Made by a program: the position numbers and the translations under genes
Assembly: GCA_945863205.1 (NCBI GenBank)
Contig: CAMAZK010000018.1
Coordinates: forward strand, 1-36,237
DNA: 36,237 nt
Direction of reading: 5' to 3'
DNA from: Akkermansia muciniphila
GTDB lineage: Bacteria; Verrucomicrobiota; Verrucomicrobiia; Verrucomicrobiales; Verrucomicrobiaceae
Part shown: piece after piece, positions 1-7,512 of the stretch
How the letters are laid out: every line of letters begins with the position of its first letter
Numbering within the stretch: position 1 is the first letter of the stretch
The notes under the pieces: model-generated
Database searches by the model: none
What the model was told of the DNA's origin: nothing
Seen by the model: the letters and a program-made list of their open reading frames with translations, nothing else

Positions 1-2
1 CC

Positions 3-461
3 TGGCTGGACACCGACTACCGGGCGCACATCGTCCTGAAAATGGGCCTCAAGCGTCAGATCCGCATGATGCTCTACAATCTCGGCTACGAAGTCGTGCG
101 GCTCACCCGCATCCGCATCGGCTGGATGAAGCTGCACGGCCTGGCCAAGGGCGCCTACAAGGAACTCACTCCCACGGAGATCGAGCGCTTTTTCAAGGAG
201 GAGCCCGCCAAACCGCGCCTCACCCGCAAGCCGGCGGAAGGGAAGGACGAAGACTCTGAAGAGACGAAGCCGCGCAGCTTCAAGACGACCCGCGCCAAAA
301 AAAGCGGTCCGCCGCGTCGCGGCCCGGCCGGAGGACCTTCACGCTTCAAACCGCAACGTTCAGACGAAACGGCGCAGGGCGGAACACCACGGGCGCGGTC
401 AGGTCCGCCAGCTCGCCGTCCAGCTCCACGGGGGCCGCGCAGCGGTCCGAAGTCACGGTGA
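3..461 (+). CDS. Pseudouridine synthase, RluB/RsuA family (5'-truncated)
   Basis: The reading frame is open from the left edge, so the true start lies outside the window. The first visible residues contain GLKRQIRMMLYNLGYEV followed by LTRIRIG, the conserved C-terminal block of RsuA/RluB/RluE/RluF enzymes, which isomerise uridine to pseudouridine in rRNA. The catalytic Asp region is not in the window. After the fold ends near ELTPTEIERFF comes a basic, Pro/Arg/Gly-rich tail of about 85 residues, as is common in this family and presumably disordered or RNA-binding. The last 116 bases overlap the 3' end of the convergent lipid kinase gene, so the tail may be partly accidental read-through. Family identity is reasonably sure; which uridine is modified cannot be told. 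Confidence 0.8.
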   Translation, partial: WLDTDYRAHIVLKMGLKRQIRMMLYNLGYEVVRLTRIRIGWMKLHGLAKGAYKELTPTEIERFFKEEPAKPRLTRKPAEGKDEDSEETKPRSFKTTRAKKSGPPRRGPAGGPSRFKPQRSDETAQGGTPRARSGPPARRPAPRGPRSGPKSR

Positions 462-1233
462 ATTCACGCGTCTGGACGTAGTCGAGGTACTCGCTCGTCT
501 CGTAGCCGTCCAGAAGCATGCCGCGCAGGAGTTGCAGAAACTCCAGGCCACCCAAGCCGCGGAAGATGATCAGATCCAGCAGACCATCCGTGTTCGACGC
601 GTCCCGGAAAAGCGGAAACGGACCGCCGTAGTGCCTGCCGTTGCCGATCAGCACCACGGTCCCCAGCAGCGGAGCCTTTCCTTCGATTTGCACGCTCAGA
701 GCGGGCGGTTCCCGCATGAGCACGTTCACCGCGCTCATGACGTAGCTCAGCGGCCCGTACTTCCTTTTCGCCTCCCAGGAGGTCTCCTGCACGATCTGCG
801 CATCCAGCCCCACCCCGGCGAGCTGTGCGAAGTACATGTCGTTCGCCATCCACAGATCCACCTCGCTGAGCTGTCCCGCCGTGATTCGGCTCCAGCAGCC
901 TTCGATGTCCCGCCCCGGCAGCTTCAGCTCTACCGAGAAGACGTTCATCGTCCCGAGCGGCAGCACGCCCAGCGCCGTGTGCTTTGCGCCCGGCTCGCGC
1001 CGTGCATTCGCGCGGCAGATGCCCTGGAGCACCTCGTTCATCGTGCCGTCCCCCCCGGCGGCGACCACGAGTTCGTGACCCTCCGCAGCCAGTTTTTCAG
1101 CGATGATGGCCGCGTCGTTCGGCCCGGTCGTGAGGTGCAGCTCCGGCTTCGGAGAAAGCATGCGCAGAGCCTGCTCGAGGCTGGCGGCCTTCGTGCTGCG
1201 GGCGGCGGGATTCAAAATGACCGGAATGGGCAT
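346..1233 (-). CDS. Diacylglycerol kinase / YegS-LCB5 family lipid kinase
   Basis: 295 residues, the usual length for bacterial DAGK_cat proteins (YegS, DgkB). The N-terminus has the family start PVILNPAARS. The nucleotide-binding GGDGT motif is at residues 60-64, and PLGTMNVF at 92-99 matches the family's PLGTxNDFA block, with Met-Asn-Val in place of Asn-Asp. The C-terminal half carries the beta-rich lipid-binding lobe (GLDAQIV, VVLIGNGRHYGG, DGLLDLIIF). The enzyme is expected to phosphorylate a diacylglycerol or related lipid with ATP at the cytoplasmic membrane; the true substrate is unknown. The start is an ATG directly followed by the conserved first strand, so it is well placed. It is divergent from nuoG, and its 3' end overlaps the convergent pseudouridine synthase gene by 116 bases. 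Confidence 0.9.
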   Translation of the reverse strand: MPIPVILNPAARSTKAASLEQALRMLSPKPELHLTTGPNDAAIIAEKLAAEGHELVVAAGGDGTMNEVLQGICRANARREPGAKHTALGVLPLGTMNVFSVELKLPGRDIEGCWSRITAGQLSEVDLWMANDMYFAQLAGVGLDAQIVQETSWEAKRKYGPLSYVMSAVNVLMREPPALSVQIEGKAPLLGTVVLIGNGRHYGGPFPLFRDASNTDGLLDLIIFRGLGGLEFLQLLRGMLLDGYETSEYLDYVQTREFTVTSDRCAAPVELDGELADLTAPVVFRPAPFRLNVAV

Positions 1234-1289
1234 GAGGGCCGCATTCTTTGCACGATGCCGGGACTTGGCAAAGCCTCATGCCGCCCCGC

Positions 1290-1307
1290 TTGTGAAACTT
1301 TTCACAA
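1290..1307. promoter_or_regulatory. CRP/FNR-type palindromic operator upstream of nuoG
   Basis: TTGTGAAActtTTCACAA-like inverted repeat with 8-bp perfect arms around a 2-base centre. It contains TGTGA-N6-TCACA exactly, the core recognised by CRP-family regulators. It lies in the 137-base divergent spacer between the lipid kinase gene and nuoG, centred about 72 bases before the nuoG start codon and 65 before the kinase start codon. The same 8-bp arms occur upstream of actA. The match is seen directly; binding by a CRP/FNR-family protein is inference. Confidence 0.6.
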
Positions 1308-1314
1308 AATCGGG

Positions 1315-1342
1315 TTGCCGCTACCCCCTGCGCTCCGATAAT
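1315..1342 (+). promoter_or_regulatory. nuoG: Possible nuoG promoter (-35/-10)
   Basis: TTGCCG, a 16-base spacer, then GATAAT, ending 28 bases before the nuoG start codon. The hexamers resemble sigma-70 boxes. The CRP-like palindrome lies immediately upstream, which would suit an activator, though its distance is not one of the classical CRP positions. This is weak evidence resting on pattern alone. Confidence 0.25.
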
Positions 1343-1370
1343 CGCCAAACGCCCCTTTTCCCCTTCGCTC

Positions 1371-3107
1371 ATGCCTGCCCCCGCTGAAGCTCCCGCCCCC
1401 GTCTCCACACCACCGCCTGCCGATCTCGTGAACGTGCAGATCGACGGCGTCTGGCACAAGTTCCCCAAAGGCACTCGCATGATCGAGGCGTGCAAGCAGG
1501 CCAAGGCGGAAGTCCCCCACTACTGCTACCATCCGAAACTCAGCAGCCCCGGCAACTGCCGCATGTGCTTGGTCGAGATGGGCATGCCCCCACGCCCCGC
1601 GCCCGGCACGGAGCCGGAGAAAGACGAGCACGGCATGCCGAAGATCGGCTGGATGCCGCGCCCGGTCATCGCCTGCGCGAACACCGTCGCCGAAGGCATG
1701 GGCATCCGCACCGAGAGCATCCTCACGCAGGAGTGCCGCAAGGGCGTGATGGAGTTTCTCCTCATCAATCACCCGCTCGACTGTCCCATCTGCGATCAGG
1801 CCGGCGAGTGCCGCCTGCAGGAGTTCAGCGTCGAGCACGGCAAGGGTGAGAGCCGCTTCCGCGAGGACAAGGTCAAGAAGCCGAAGAATGTGGACATCGG
1901 CCCGCGTGTGCGGCTCGATGACGAACGCTGCATCATGTGCAGCCGCTGCATCCGCTTCACCGCCGAGATCGCCGACGATCCGGTGCTCGGCTTCACCGAG
2001 CGCGGCAGCTTCACCACGCTGGCCGTGCATCCCGGCAAGCGCCTGGAAAACAACTATTCGCTCAACACGGTGGACATCTGCCCCGTGGGTGCGCTCACCA
2101 GCACCGACTTTCGCTTCCAGCAGCGCGTGTGGTTCCTCACTGAAACGCCGAGCATCTGCAACAAGTGCGGGCGCGGCTGCAACATGGAAATCGGTGCCCG
2201 AGGAGACACCATCTACCGCCAGACCCCACGGGATAACAACGACGTGAACTCCACCTGGATGTGCGACCAGGGCCGCCTCGACTTCCACTTCGTGAACAGC
2301 GAGTTCCGCCTGACCGATCCGATGGTGAAAACCGGCGGCAAGCACAACACCGCCTCCTGGAAAACCGCGCTGAGCAGCATCGCCACCGCGCTGGCCGGCA
2401 AGCAGGGTGAAGAGATCGCCATCATCGCCAGCGCCCGCATGACGAACGAGGAGCTCTTCTTCGTGAAGCACCTCGCTGCCCAACTCGGCACCACCAACGT
2501 CGATGTCATCCCCCGCACCGGCGGCGCTGACAATTATCTCCGTGCCGACGACCTCAATCCGAACACGAACGGGGCCAAACTCATCCTCGGCATCGAGCCC
2601 GGCGCCAAACTCGCCGAAATCACGGAGCTCATGAGCCGAGGCCGCCTCCGCGTCGTGCTCGCCTTTGGCGAAAACTTGCTCCAGGCCGGCTTCACACAGC
2701 GCGACCTCGAAAAAGTGCCCTTCATCGCCTCGCTGCACATCCTGGCCAACGCCGGCGCCGAATTGAGCAATGTCGTCCTGCCCGGCACCGCCTACCCTGA
2801 AAAGCGCGGCAGCATGATCAACGTCACCGGTCGTCTCCAGCGCCTCAATAGGGCCGTAAAAGCCCCCGGCAACGCGCACGACACCTGGGAAGTCCTCCGC
2901 GACCTCATCGTCGCCTGCGGCGGCAGCAACGGCATCCACACCATCGAAGACGTCTTCAAACGTCTCGCCGCTGAAGTCCCCGCCCTCGCGAATCTGACCT
3001 TCTCGAAGATCGGCGACCAGGGCGTGCAGGTCCTCGAAACCGGCGAGACGATTCCGCTGCTGGAGCGCGAAAAAGAGCGCAAGGCCAAGGGAATCATCGT
3101 CGGCTGA
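1371..3107 (+). CDS. nuoG: NADH-quinone oxidoreductase subunit G
   Basis: The large Fe-S subunit of the complex I peripheral arm, which passes electrons from NADH/FMN towards quinone. All cluster ligands can be placed by motif. The [2Fe-2S] N1b cluster uses C52, C63, C66 and C102. The His-ligated N5 cluster uses H134, C138, C141 and C147. N4 uses C187, C190, C193 and C237. C263-x2-C266-x3-C270-x27-C298 fits exactly the motif of the optional N7 cluster found in Escherichia coli NuoG and Thermus Nqo3. A shortened molybdopterin-oxidoreductase-like domain follows. At 578 residues it is much shorter than E. coli NuoG (about 908), mainly in this C-terminal part. No other nuo gene is adjacent: the neighbours on both sides are minus-strand genes of other function, so the remaining complex I genes must lie elsewhere. 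It has its own upstream CRP-like operator. Confidence 0.93.
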   Translation: MPAPAEAPAPVSTPPPADLVNVQIDGVWHKFPKGTRMIEACKQAKAEVPHYCYHPKLSSPGNCRMCLVEMGMPPRPAPGTEPEKDEHGMPKIGWMPRPVIACANTVAEGMGIRTESILTQECRKGVMEFLLINHPLDCPICDQAGECRLQEFSVEHGKGESRFREDKVKKPKNVDIGPRVRLDDERCIMCSRCIRFTAEIADDPVLGFTERGSFTTLAVHPGKRLENNYSLNTVDICPVGALTSTDFRFQQRVWFLTETPSICNKCGRGCNMEIGARGDTIYRQTPRDNNDVNSTWMCDQGRLDFHFVNSEFRLTDPMVKTGGKHNTASWKTALSSIATALAGKQGEEIAIIASARMTNEELFFVKHLAAQLGTTNVDVIPRTGGADNYLRADDLNPNTNGAKLILGIEPGAKLAEITELMSRGRLRVVLAFGENLLQAGFTQRDLEKVPFIASLHILANAGAELSNVVLPGTAYPEKRGSMINVTGRLQRLNRAVKAPGNAHDTWEVLRDLIVACGGSNGIHTIEDVFKRLAAEVPALANLTFSKIGDQGVQVLETGETIPLLEREKERKAKGIIVG

Positions 3108-3114
3108 TGGCGCG

Positions 3115-4125
3115 TCAGCGCAGCCAGTCGTCGCGGTTTTGGGCGACAAACGCATCATCGTTCAGATGCGGATAGATGCGGTGGACGCGGTCGATCTCCT
3201 CAAGCTGGCCGGGACTGAGTGTTTCGTGCTCGTCGAGGCACCACAATCCTTCGAGAAGACCCTGTCGGCGCAGAATTTCATGCAGACCGGCGATGCAGCC
3301 GCGAAAGCCGTGCGCGGCGTCGAAGAAGGCGGCGTTGCTGTCGGTGACTTCGACACCAAGGCGCAGCAGGCTGGGGGTGGCGTCGGCGTGGCGGCATTGT
3401 TCGAGGAGTTCGACCGCCCGCTGCGTCCACACCGACCAATGGCCTAGCAAGCCACCGACGACGCGGCGCTCTTTGCTGCCGAAACGAAAGGGCGTGAGGA
3501 AGTCGGTGACGATGCTGTCGTCGTTGCCGGTGTAGAGGGCGATGTCATCGCGTCCGGCCTCGATCACGGCGCGAACGACGTCGAGCGTCTGGTAGCGGTT
3601 GAAGGGAGCGATCTTGATGGCGACGACGTTCTCGATTTCCGCGAAACGTCGCCAGAAAGAATACGGCAACACGCGTCCGCCGACGCTGGGCTGCAGATAG
3701 AAGCCAACGACGGGAATGATCTCCGCCACGGCCCGGCAATGCGCGATCATTTCGTCTTCAGAAGCGTCACGCATGGCCCCAAGGCTGAGCAGACCGGTGT
3801 GATAGCCGAGTTCGCGAAGGAGCGTGGCCTCGGCCGCCGCCTGCGGTGTCATTCCGCAAATGCCGCCGATGCGCACGAGCGGATTCGCGGCGCGGTCCAT
3901 CTCCTCTTTGGCGAGTTCTAGCACCGGACGAAACAAACCGACCTTCTGATCGCGAATGGCGAACTGCGTCGTGTGTACGCCGACCGCGAGTCCGCCGACA
4001 CCGGCAGCGATGTAGTAGCGCGACAGCGCCCGTTGGCGGCGCTCGTCGAGTTTGCGCCGCGCATTCAACGCTAGTGGATGCGCGGGGATTGCGAGGCCGT
4101 GTTGAAGCTGCTGGCGGAAACTCAT
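3115..4125 (-). CDS. Dihydrodipicolinate synthase (DapA) family aldolase
   Basis: A 336-residue class I aldolase-fold protein of the DHDPS/N-acetylneuraminate lyase superfamily. The Schiff-base lysine is most likely K171 in VVAIKIAPF, and Y143 in GFYLQPS fits the catalytic tyrosine. Their spacing of 28 residues equals that of E. coli DapA (Tyr133/Lys161). The N-terminal part of the barrel has GVGGLAVGVHTTQF, corresponding to the GTTGE pyruvate-carboxylate loop but altered, so lysine biosynthesis is unlikely. The start codon overlaps the stop of the upstream isomerase-like gene by four bases (ATGA), so the two are translated together, probably in sugar or sugar-acid catabolism. The substrate is unknown. 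Its stop codon is seven bases from the convergent nuoG stop. Confidence 0.8.
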   Translation of the reverse strand: MSFRQQLQHGLAIPAHPLALNARRKLDERRQRALSRYYIAAGVGGLAVGVHTTQFAIRDQKVGLFRPVLELAKEEMDRAANPLVRIGGICGMTPQAAAEATLLRELGYHTGLLSLGAMRDASEDEMIAHCRAVAEIIPVVGFYLQPSVGGRVLPYSFWRRFAEIENVVAIKIAPFNRYQTLDVVRAVIEAGRDDIALYTGNDDSIVTDFLTPFRFGSKERRVVGGLLGHWSVWTQRAVELLEQCRHADATPSLLRLGVEVTDSNAAFFDAAHGFRGCIAGLHEILRRQGLLEGLWCLDEHETLSPGQLEEIDRVHRIYPHLNDDAFVAQNRDDWLR

Positions 4126-4985
4126 GGTGCGCTGACTTTGATCCAGCTGCGGAGCATGTCGCGCAGGACGCCCATTTCACGGAAAAGCTGTGCGAGGTCG
4201 GTGTGAAAGTGCTCGAAGCACCACGGGCCGCGAAAGCCGGACTGCCAGCCGATGTCGAAGCAGCGTTTGAGATCGTAAGCGGCGTGCGTGCCGTCGGCGG
4301 CGAGGTCGCGGGCTTTGAAGTCGCAGGAGACGGCGTAGGGGAAGGCTTTCGTGAGACCGTCGTAGCGGACGGCATCGGTCCAGTTGCCGGTGTCGGGCTG
4401 GGATTTGAGATCGGGGCCGACGGCCTGGATGATGTGCGGGATGGCGTCCGGGGCGCCTTGCATCCAGCCGAAGTTCTCAATGAGGACGCCGATGCCTTTT
4501 TCACCCGCATAGTCGATCAGTTCGCGATACGAGGCGGCAAGGCGTTTCAAATCCGGCGCCGCAGGCCCTGGAAGGGGGCGCACCCAGCGCACGCCGAGCT
4601 GCGCGGCGGCATCGATCGTGCGGCAATACACCGCGATGGATTCGCGACGCAGGTTTTCATCCGCTGCGGCAAGGTCGAGACCCTTCTGGTTCATCTTGAG
4701 ATTCGTGAGCACACAACCGGCGTCTGCGGCGGCCTGGCGCAACTGGTCGAGGTATCCCGGCTCCATGGAGACAAGCGTGGCGGTCATGAGGTCGATCACG
4801 CGCATGTCGAGTTCGTCGCGCATGAGGCGCGGCAGATCGAGCAGGCGCAGTTTGCCGGGGTGCGCGGTTTCGACGAGGTGGCGGACGAAGGACCCTGTGG
4901 TGATGCCCAGCTCGTGTTTCAAGGCATATGCAGGCGCGGCGGCCAGCGTAAGCGGCAGAGCCTGAAGAAAGCGGCGGCGTTTCAT
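4122..4985 (-). CDS. Tat-exported sugar phosphate isomerase/epimerase-like TIM barrel
   Basis: 287 residues of the AP-endonuclease-2/xylose-isomerase-like family (IolE/IolI relatives). I chose the ATG giving MKRRRFLQALPLTLAAAPAYA, a short twin-arginine-like export signal (RRxFL, hydrophobic stretch, AxA-type cleavage site). Longer in-frame starts would bury this signal. Probable metal ligands are E170 (GVLIENFGW), D198 (QPDTGNW) and E258 (CFEHF), which follow the family's Glu/Asp/His/Glu pattern. Many PVC bacteria encode secreted enzymes of this type for carbohydrate turnover. It forms a two-gene unit with the DapA-like aldolase by a 4-base overlap and is divergent from the SGNH hydrolase with a 61-base spacer. 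The reaction cannot be named from sequence. Confidence 0.8.
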   Translation of the reverse strand: MKRRRFLQALPLTLAAAPAYALKHELGITTGSFVRHLVETAHPGKLRLLDLPRLMRDELDMRVIDLMTATLVSMEPGYLDQLRQAAADAGCVLTNLKMNQKGLDLAAADENLRRESIAVYCRTIDAAAQLGVRWVRPLPGPAAPDLKRLAASYRELIDYAGEKGIGVLIENFGWMQGAPDAIPHIIQAVGPDLKSQPDTGNWTDAVRYDGLTKAFPYAVSCDFKARDLAADGTHAAYDLKRCFDIGWQSGFRGPWCFEHFHTDLAQLFREMGVLRDMLRSWIKVSAP

Positions 4986-5046
4986 GGTTGAAGGATCAAC
5001 GAATTCATTGCCCCGCTTCACACACGGCCCAGAATGACCTCCTGCC

Positions 5047-6330
5047 ATGAAATTCCTTCTCGTCGCCCTGCTCTGTTCTGTTTCGATCCTCCATGCCGCC
5101 GACGAGTTTCCTCTCGTCGCTGCGGAGGAGTGCCGTCCGCGCAACGGGCTGCCGAATTTCCTGACGAAGGCGAACACGCCGGGCGCGGAGATCAAGATCG
5201 GCTACCTCGGCGGTTCGATCACGGCGCAGAGCGGCTGGCGGCCGAAGACGCTGGCACATTTCCAAAAGGCGTATCCGCAGGCGAAGTTCACCGAGATTAA
5301 TGCGGCGATCGGCGGCACGGGCTCGGACCTCGGCGTGTTTCGCCTGAAGCAGGACGTGCTGGATCACAAGCCGGACCTCATGTTTGTCGAGTTTGCGGTG
5401 AATGACGGCGGTGCGGCGCCGGAGCAGATCTTCCGCTGCATGGAAGGCATCGTGCGCCAGACGTGGAAGGCGCTGCCGGAGTGCGACATCTGCTTTGTCT
5501 ATACGCTGACCGAGGCGCTCGCGCCCGCGATGCTCGAGGGCAAGTTCCAGCGCTCGGCGAGCGCGATGGAGAAGATCGCCGACCACTACGGCATCCCGAC
5601 GATCCACATGGCGATGGAAGTCGCGAAGCTGGCGAAGGAAGGCACGCTCGTGTGGAAGGCGAAGCTGCCGAAGACGGACGAGGAGAAGAAGGCGCTCGAA
5701 GGGAAATTTGTCTTCGCACCGGACAGCGTGCATCCGCATGTGGAAACCGGCCACGAACTGTATTTGGAGGCGATTGTGCGCTCGATGGAGCCGATCAAGG
5801 CGGCATCGCAATCTCCGGCCGCTCATAGGCTGGGCGCACCGTTCATCGCCACGAACTACGAGCAGGCCAAACTGCTGCCGATCTCGAACGCGACCTTGTC
5901 GGAGGGCTTCACGCTGCTCGACCCGCATACGAACGAGTTCGGCAAGCGCTGGGCGAACCGCATGACGACGCTGCACAAAGGCTCGAAGCCGGGGGAGACG
6001 ATCACCTTCAAGTTCAAGGGCACGCGTTGCTCGATTTACGACATCATTGGACCGGATGGAGGACAGGTGATCGTGACACTGGACGACAAGCCGGCGCGGA
6101 TCGTCCCGCGCTTTGACGCCTACTGCGTTTACCACCGGCTGAGCGCCCTCATGATTGGCAGCGATCTGGAAGACACGGTTCACACGGTGAAAATCGAGAT
6201 TCATCCCGAGCAACCTGACAAGGCGAAGATCCTGGCGAAGAACGGCAACAAGATCGACAAGCCCGAGCGCTTCGATGCGACGGCTTTCTATCCGGGCGCG
6301 ATTCTCTTGGTGGGCGAAATCGTGAAATGA
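5047..6330 (+). CDS. Secreted SGNH/GDSL-type hydrolase
   Basis: 427 residues with a Sec signal peptide (MKFLLVALLCSVSILHA). The SGNH blocks are in order. Ser57 in GYLGGSITA is the nucleophile. The oxyanion Gly lies in AAIGGTGSD (about 88-94). Asn119 is in FVEFAVND. The Asp-x-x-His pair, D226 and H229, is in APDSVHPH. The first 240 residues therefore form the esterase domain. The remaining roughly 190 residues look like a beta-rich accessory domain (TITFKFKGTRCSIYDIIGPD, VIVTLDDKP), as in PVC carbohydrate or acyl esterases. It probably removes acyl groups from polysaccharides outside the cytoplasm; this is inferred from family and signal peptide. It is divergent from the isomerase-like gene and convergent with ctaA, whose stop codon is only seven bases away. 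Confidence 0.85.
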   Translation: MKFLLVALLCSVSILHAADEFPLVAAEECRPRNGLPNFLTKANTPGAEIKIGYLGGSITAQSGWRPKTLAHFQKAYPQAKFTEINAAIGGTGSDLGVFRLKQDVLDHKPDLMFVEFAVNDGGAAPEQIFRCMEGIVRQTWKALPECDICFVYTLTEALAPAMLEGKFQRSASAMEKIADHYGIPTIHMAMEVAKLAKEGTLVWKAKLPKTDEEKKALEGKFVFAPDSVHPHVETGHELYLEAIVRSMEPIKAASQSPAAHRLGAPFIATNYEQAKLLPISNATLSEGFTLLDPHTNEFGKRWANRMTTLHKGSKPGETITFKFKGTRCSIYDIIGPDGGQVIVTLDDKPARIVPRFDAYCVYHRLSALMIGSDLEDTVHTVKIEIHPEQPDKAKILAKNGNKIDKPERFDATAFYPGAILLVGEIVK

Positions 6331-6337
6331 CGCAGGA

Positions 6338-7417
6338 TCACGCCGGATCCGCCTCGCCCTCGTCTGCACGCGTCAGCTTGTCGCCCCAAAAGGTGGCGAC
6401 GAGGAGGCTGGTGAGCGCGAGAAGGGCGAGGCCGTTGAGGACGTGGAAGTTCGTTACCCAGAAGCTCTTCCCGGTGAGGATGACGAAGATGCCGAGCGCG
6501 ACCTGGATCGTCGGCATGATCATGAGCAGCGTGGCGACGGGACGCATCGTCGGCAGCGTAACAAGCCAGCGGCGGGAACGCACGGCCACGAACAGGATCA
6601 GTAATGCAACGGTGAAGCCCCAGTACTTGTGCGCGAACAGCAGGAAGACATCCGCAGGCGAGGTGGGCGGCAGCCACTGGCCTTTCGTGGTGAGGATGTC
6701 ACTGGCGGCGAGGTGGAGGCGCTGGGTATGGCGCAGCGTGGCACCGAGAACGAGCTGACCGAAGACCGCAAAGAACAGGGCCAACGTCCAAAAGCGTGCC
6801 TGCGCGGCTTCCTTGATCGTGAGGACGAGGCGGCCATCCGTCCAGGTGCGGGAGGAGGCGAAGGCGATGAAAACGAGCAGGCAGAAGAAGAGCTGCCCCA
6901 GAGTGCCGTGCGTGACGCCAAGCGGGTCGGACATTTTCAAGACACGCAGCCCGCCGAGAGAGGCCTGAAAAACCACAAGCATCAGAGCGAGGGTGGTCAG
7001 TCCACGCAGCAGCGGCCAGCGCTGGACGTACCACTTCATGACGAGCCAGGCGAGGCCGAGCACGGCGATGACAGCGGCCATGACCAGAGCACCCATGTAA
7101 ATGAGCACGAGGAACCCGAAGGCGCAGAGCACAATGCCGACACCCTCGACGAGGCCGGGGCGAAATTTGGCGAACTGCCAGTAGTACATGCCCAGCACGA
7201 GAAAGCCGATGGTGGTGGCGATCCAGCGGTGGCCGTGCTCCAGCAGCAGCGCAGGCACCGTGTACCAGCCCTCTGGATTGACTCTGCCATAGCACAGCGG
7301 CCAGTCAGGAACGGCAAGGCCGACGTCCTCAGTGGTCACGGCGGCTCCCCACCAAACCAGCACGACGCCTACAGCGAGGGTGAAGAGAGAGTAGCGATGA
7401 AAAGCGCGGGAAGGCAT
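6338..7417 (-). CDS. ctaA: Haem A synthase (CtaA/COX15)
   Basis: A polytopic membrane protein of about 359 residues that converts haem O to haem A for aa3-type oxidases. The first loop after TM1 has WGAAVTTEDVGLAVPDWPLC, typical of COX15/CtaA. Paired histidines follow in LLEHGHRWIA and again in the second half (GVTHGTLGQ, LRHTQRLHL, LFAHKYWGF), matching the duplicated four-helix bundles that hold haem. I prefer the ATG at 7417; the only longer start is a TTG three codons earlier. It is the last gene of the respiratory operon, 95 bases after coxB with a strong hairpin between them. The matching haem O synthase (ctaB) is not in the window. Its presence supports haem A in the linked CoxA. Confidence 0.9.
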   Translation of the reverse strand: MPSRAFHRYSLFTLAVGVVLVWWGAAVTTEDVGLAVPDWPLCYGRVNPEGWYTVPALLLEHGHRWIATTIGFLVLGMYYWQFAKFRPGLVEGVGIVLCAFGFLVLIYMGALVMAAVIAVLGLAWLVMKWYVQRWPLLRGLTTLALMLVVFQASLGGLRVLKMSDPLGVTHGTLGQLFFCLLVFIAFASSRTWTDGRLVLTIKEAAQARFWTLALFFAVFGQLVLGATLRHTQRLHLAASDILTTKGQWLPPTSPADVFLLFAHKYWGFTVALLILFVAVRSRRWLVTLPTMRPVATLLMIMPTIQVALGIFVILTGKSFWVTNFHVLNGLALLALTSLLVATFWGDKLTRADEGEADPA

Positions 7418-7448
7418 GAACGACAATGATTCAACGAGCGGGAAAAGC

Positions 7449-7486
7449 AGAAGGGCAAAATAATGAGATCATTATTTTGCCCTTCT
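7449..7486 (-). terminator. Perfect 17-bp hairpin between coxB and ctaA
   Basis: Inverted repeat with arms agaagggcaaaataatg and its exact complement around a 4-base loop. Read on the minus strand it lies after the coxB stop codon, and the stem is followed by TGCTTTTCCC. The shape suits an intrinsic terminator or an attenuator that lowers ctaA expression relative to the oxidase genes. The stem is AT-rich near the loop and the U-tract is short, so termination is probably partial. It could also act as a 3' mRNA-stabilising stem. Confidence 0.6.
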
Positions 7487-7512
7487 TTCCGACCATCCAT
7501 GACGGATGGAAA

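Noticed and set aside
3103..3114. Short inverted repeat between the nuoG and aldolase stop codons as a bidirectional terminator
   Set aside because: Only a 5-bp stem (GCTGA/TCAGC) with no U-tract on either strand; too weak to support.
1302..3158. 618-codon open frame on the minus strand opposite nuoG
   Set aside because: It is the antisense shadow of nuoG, which has complete Fe-S motifs. The antisense translation is Ala/Gly/Val/Asp/Glu-rich with no family motifs, as expected from high-GC third positions.
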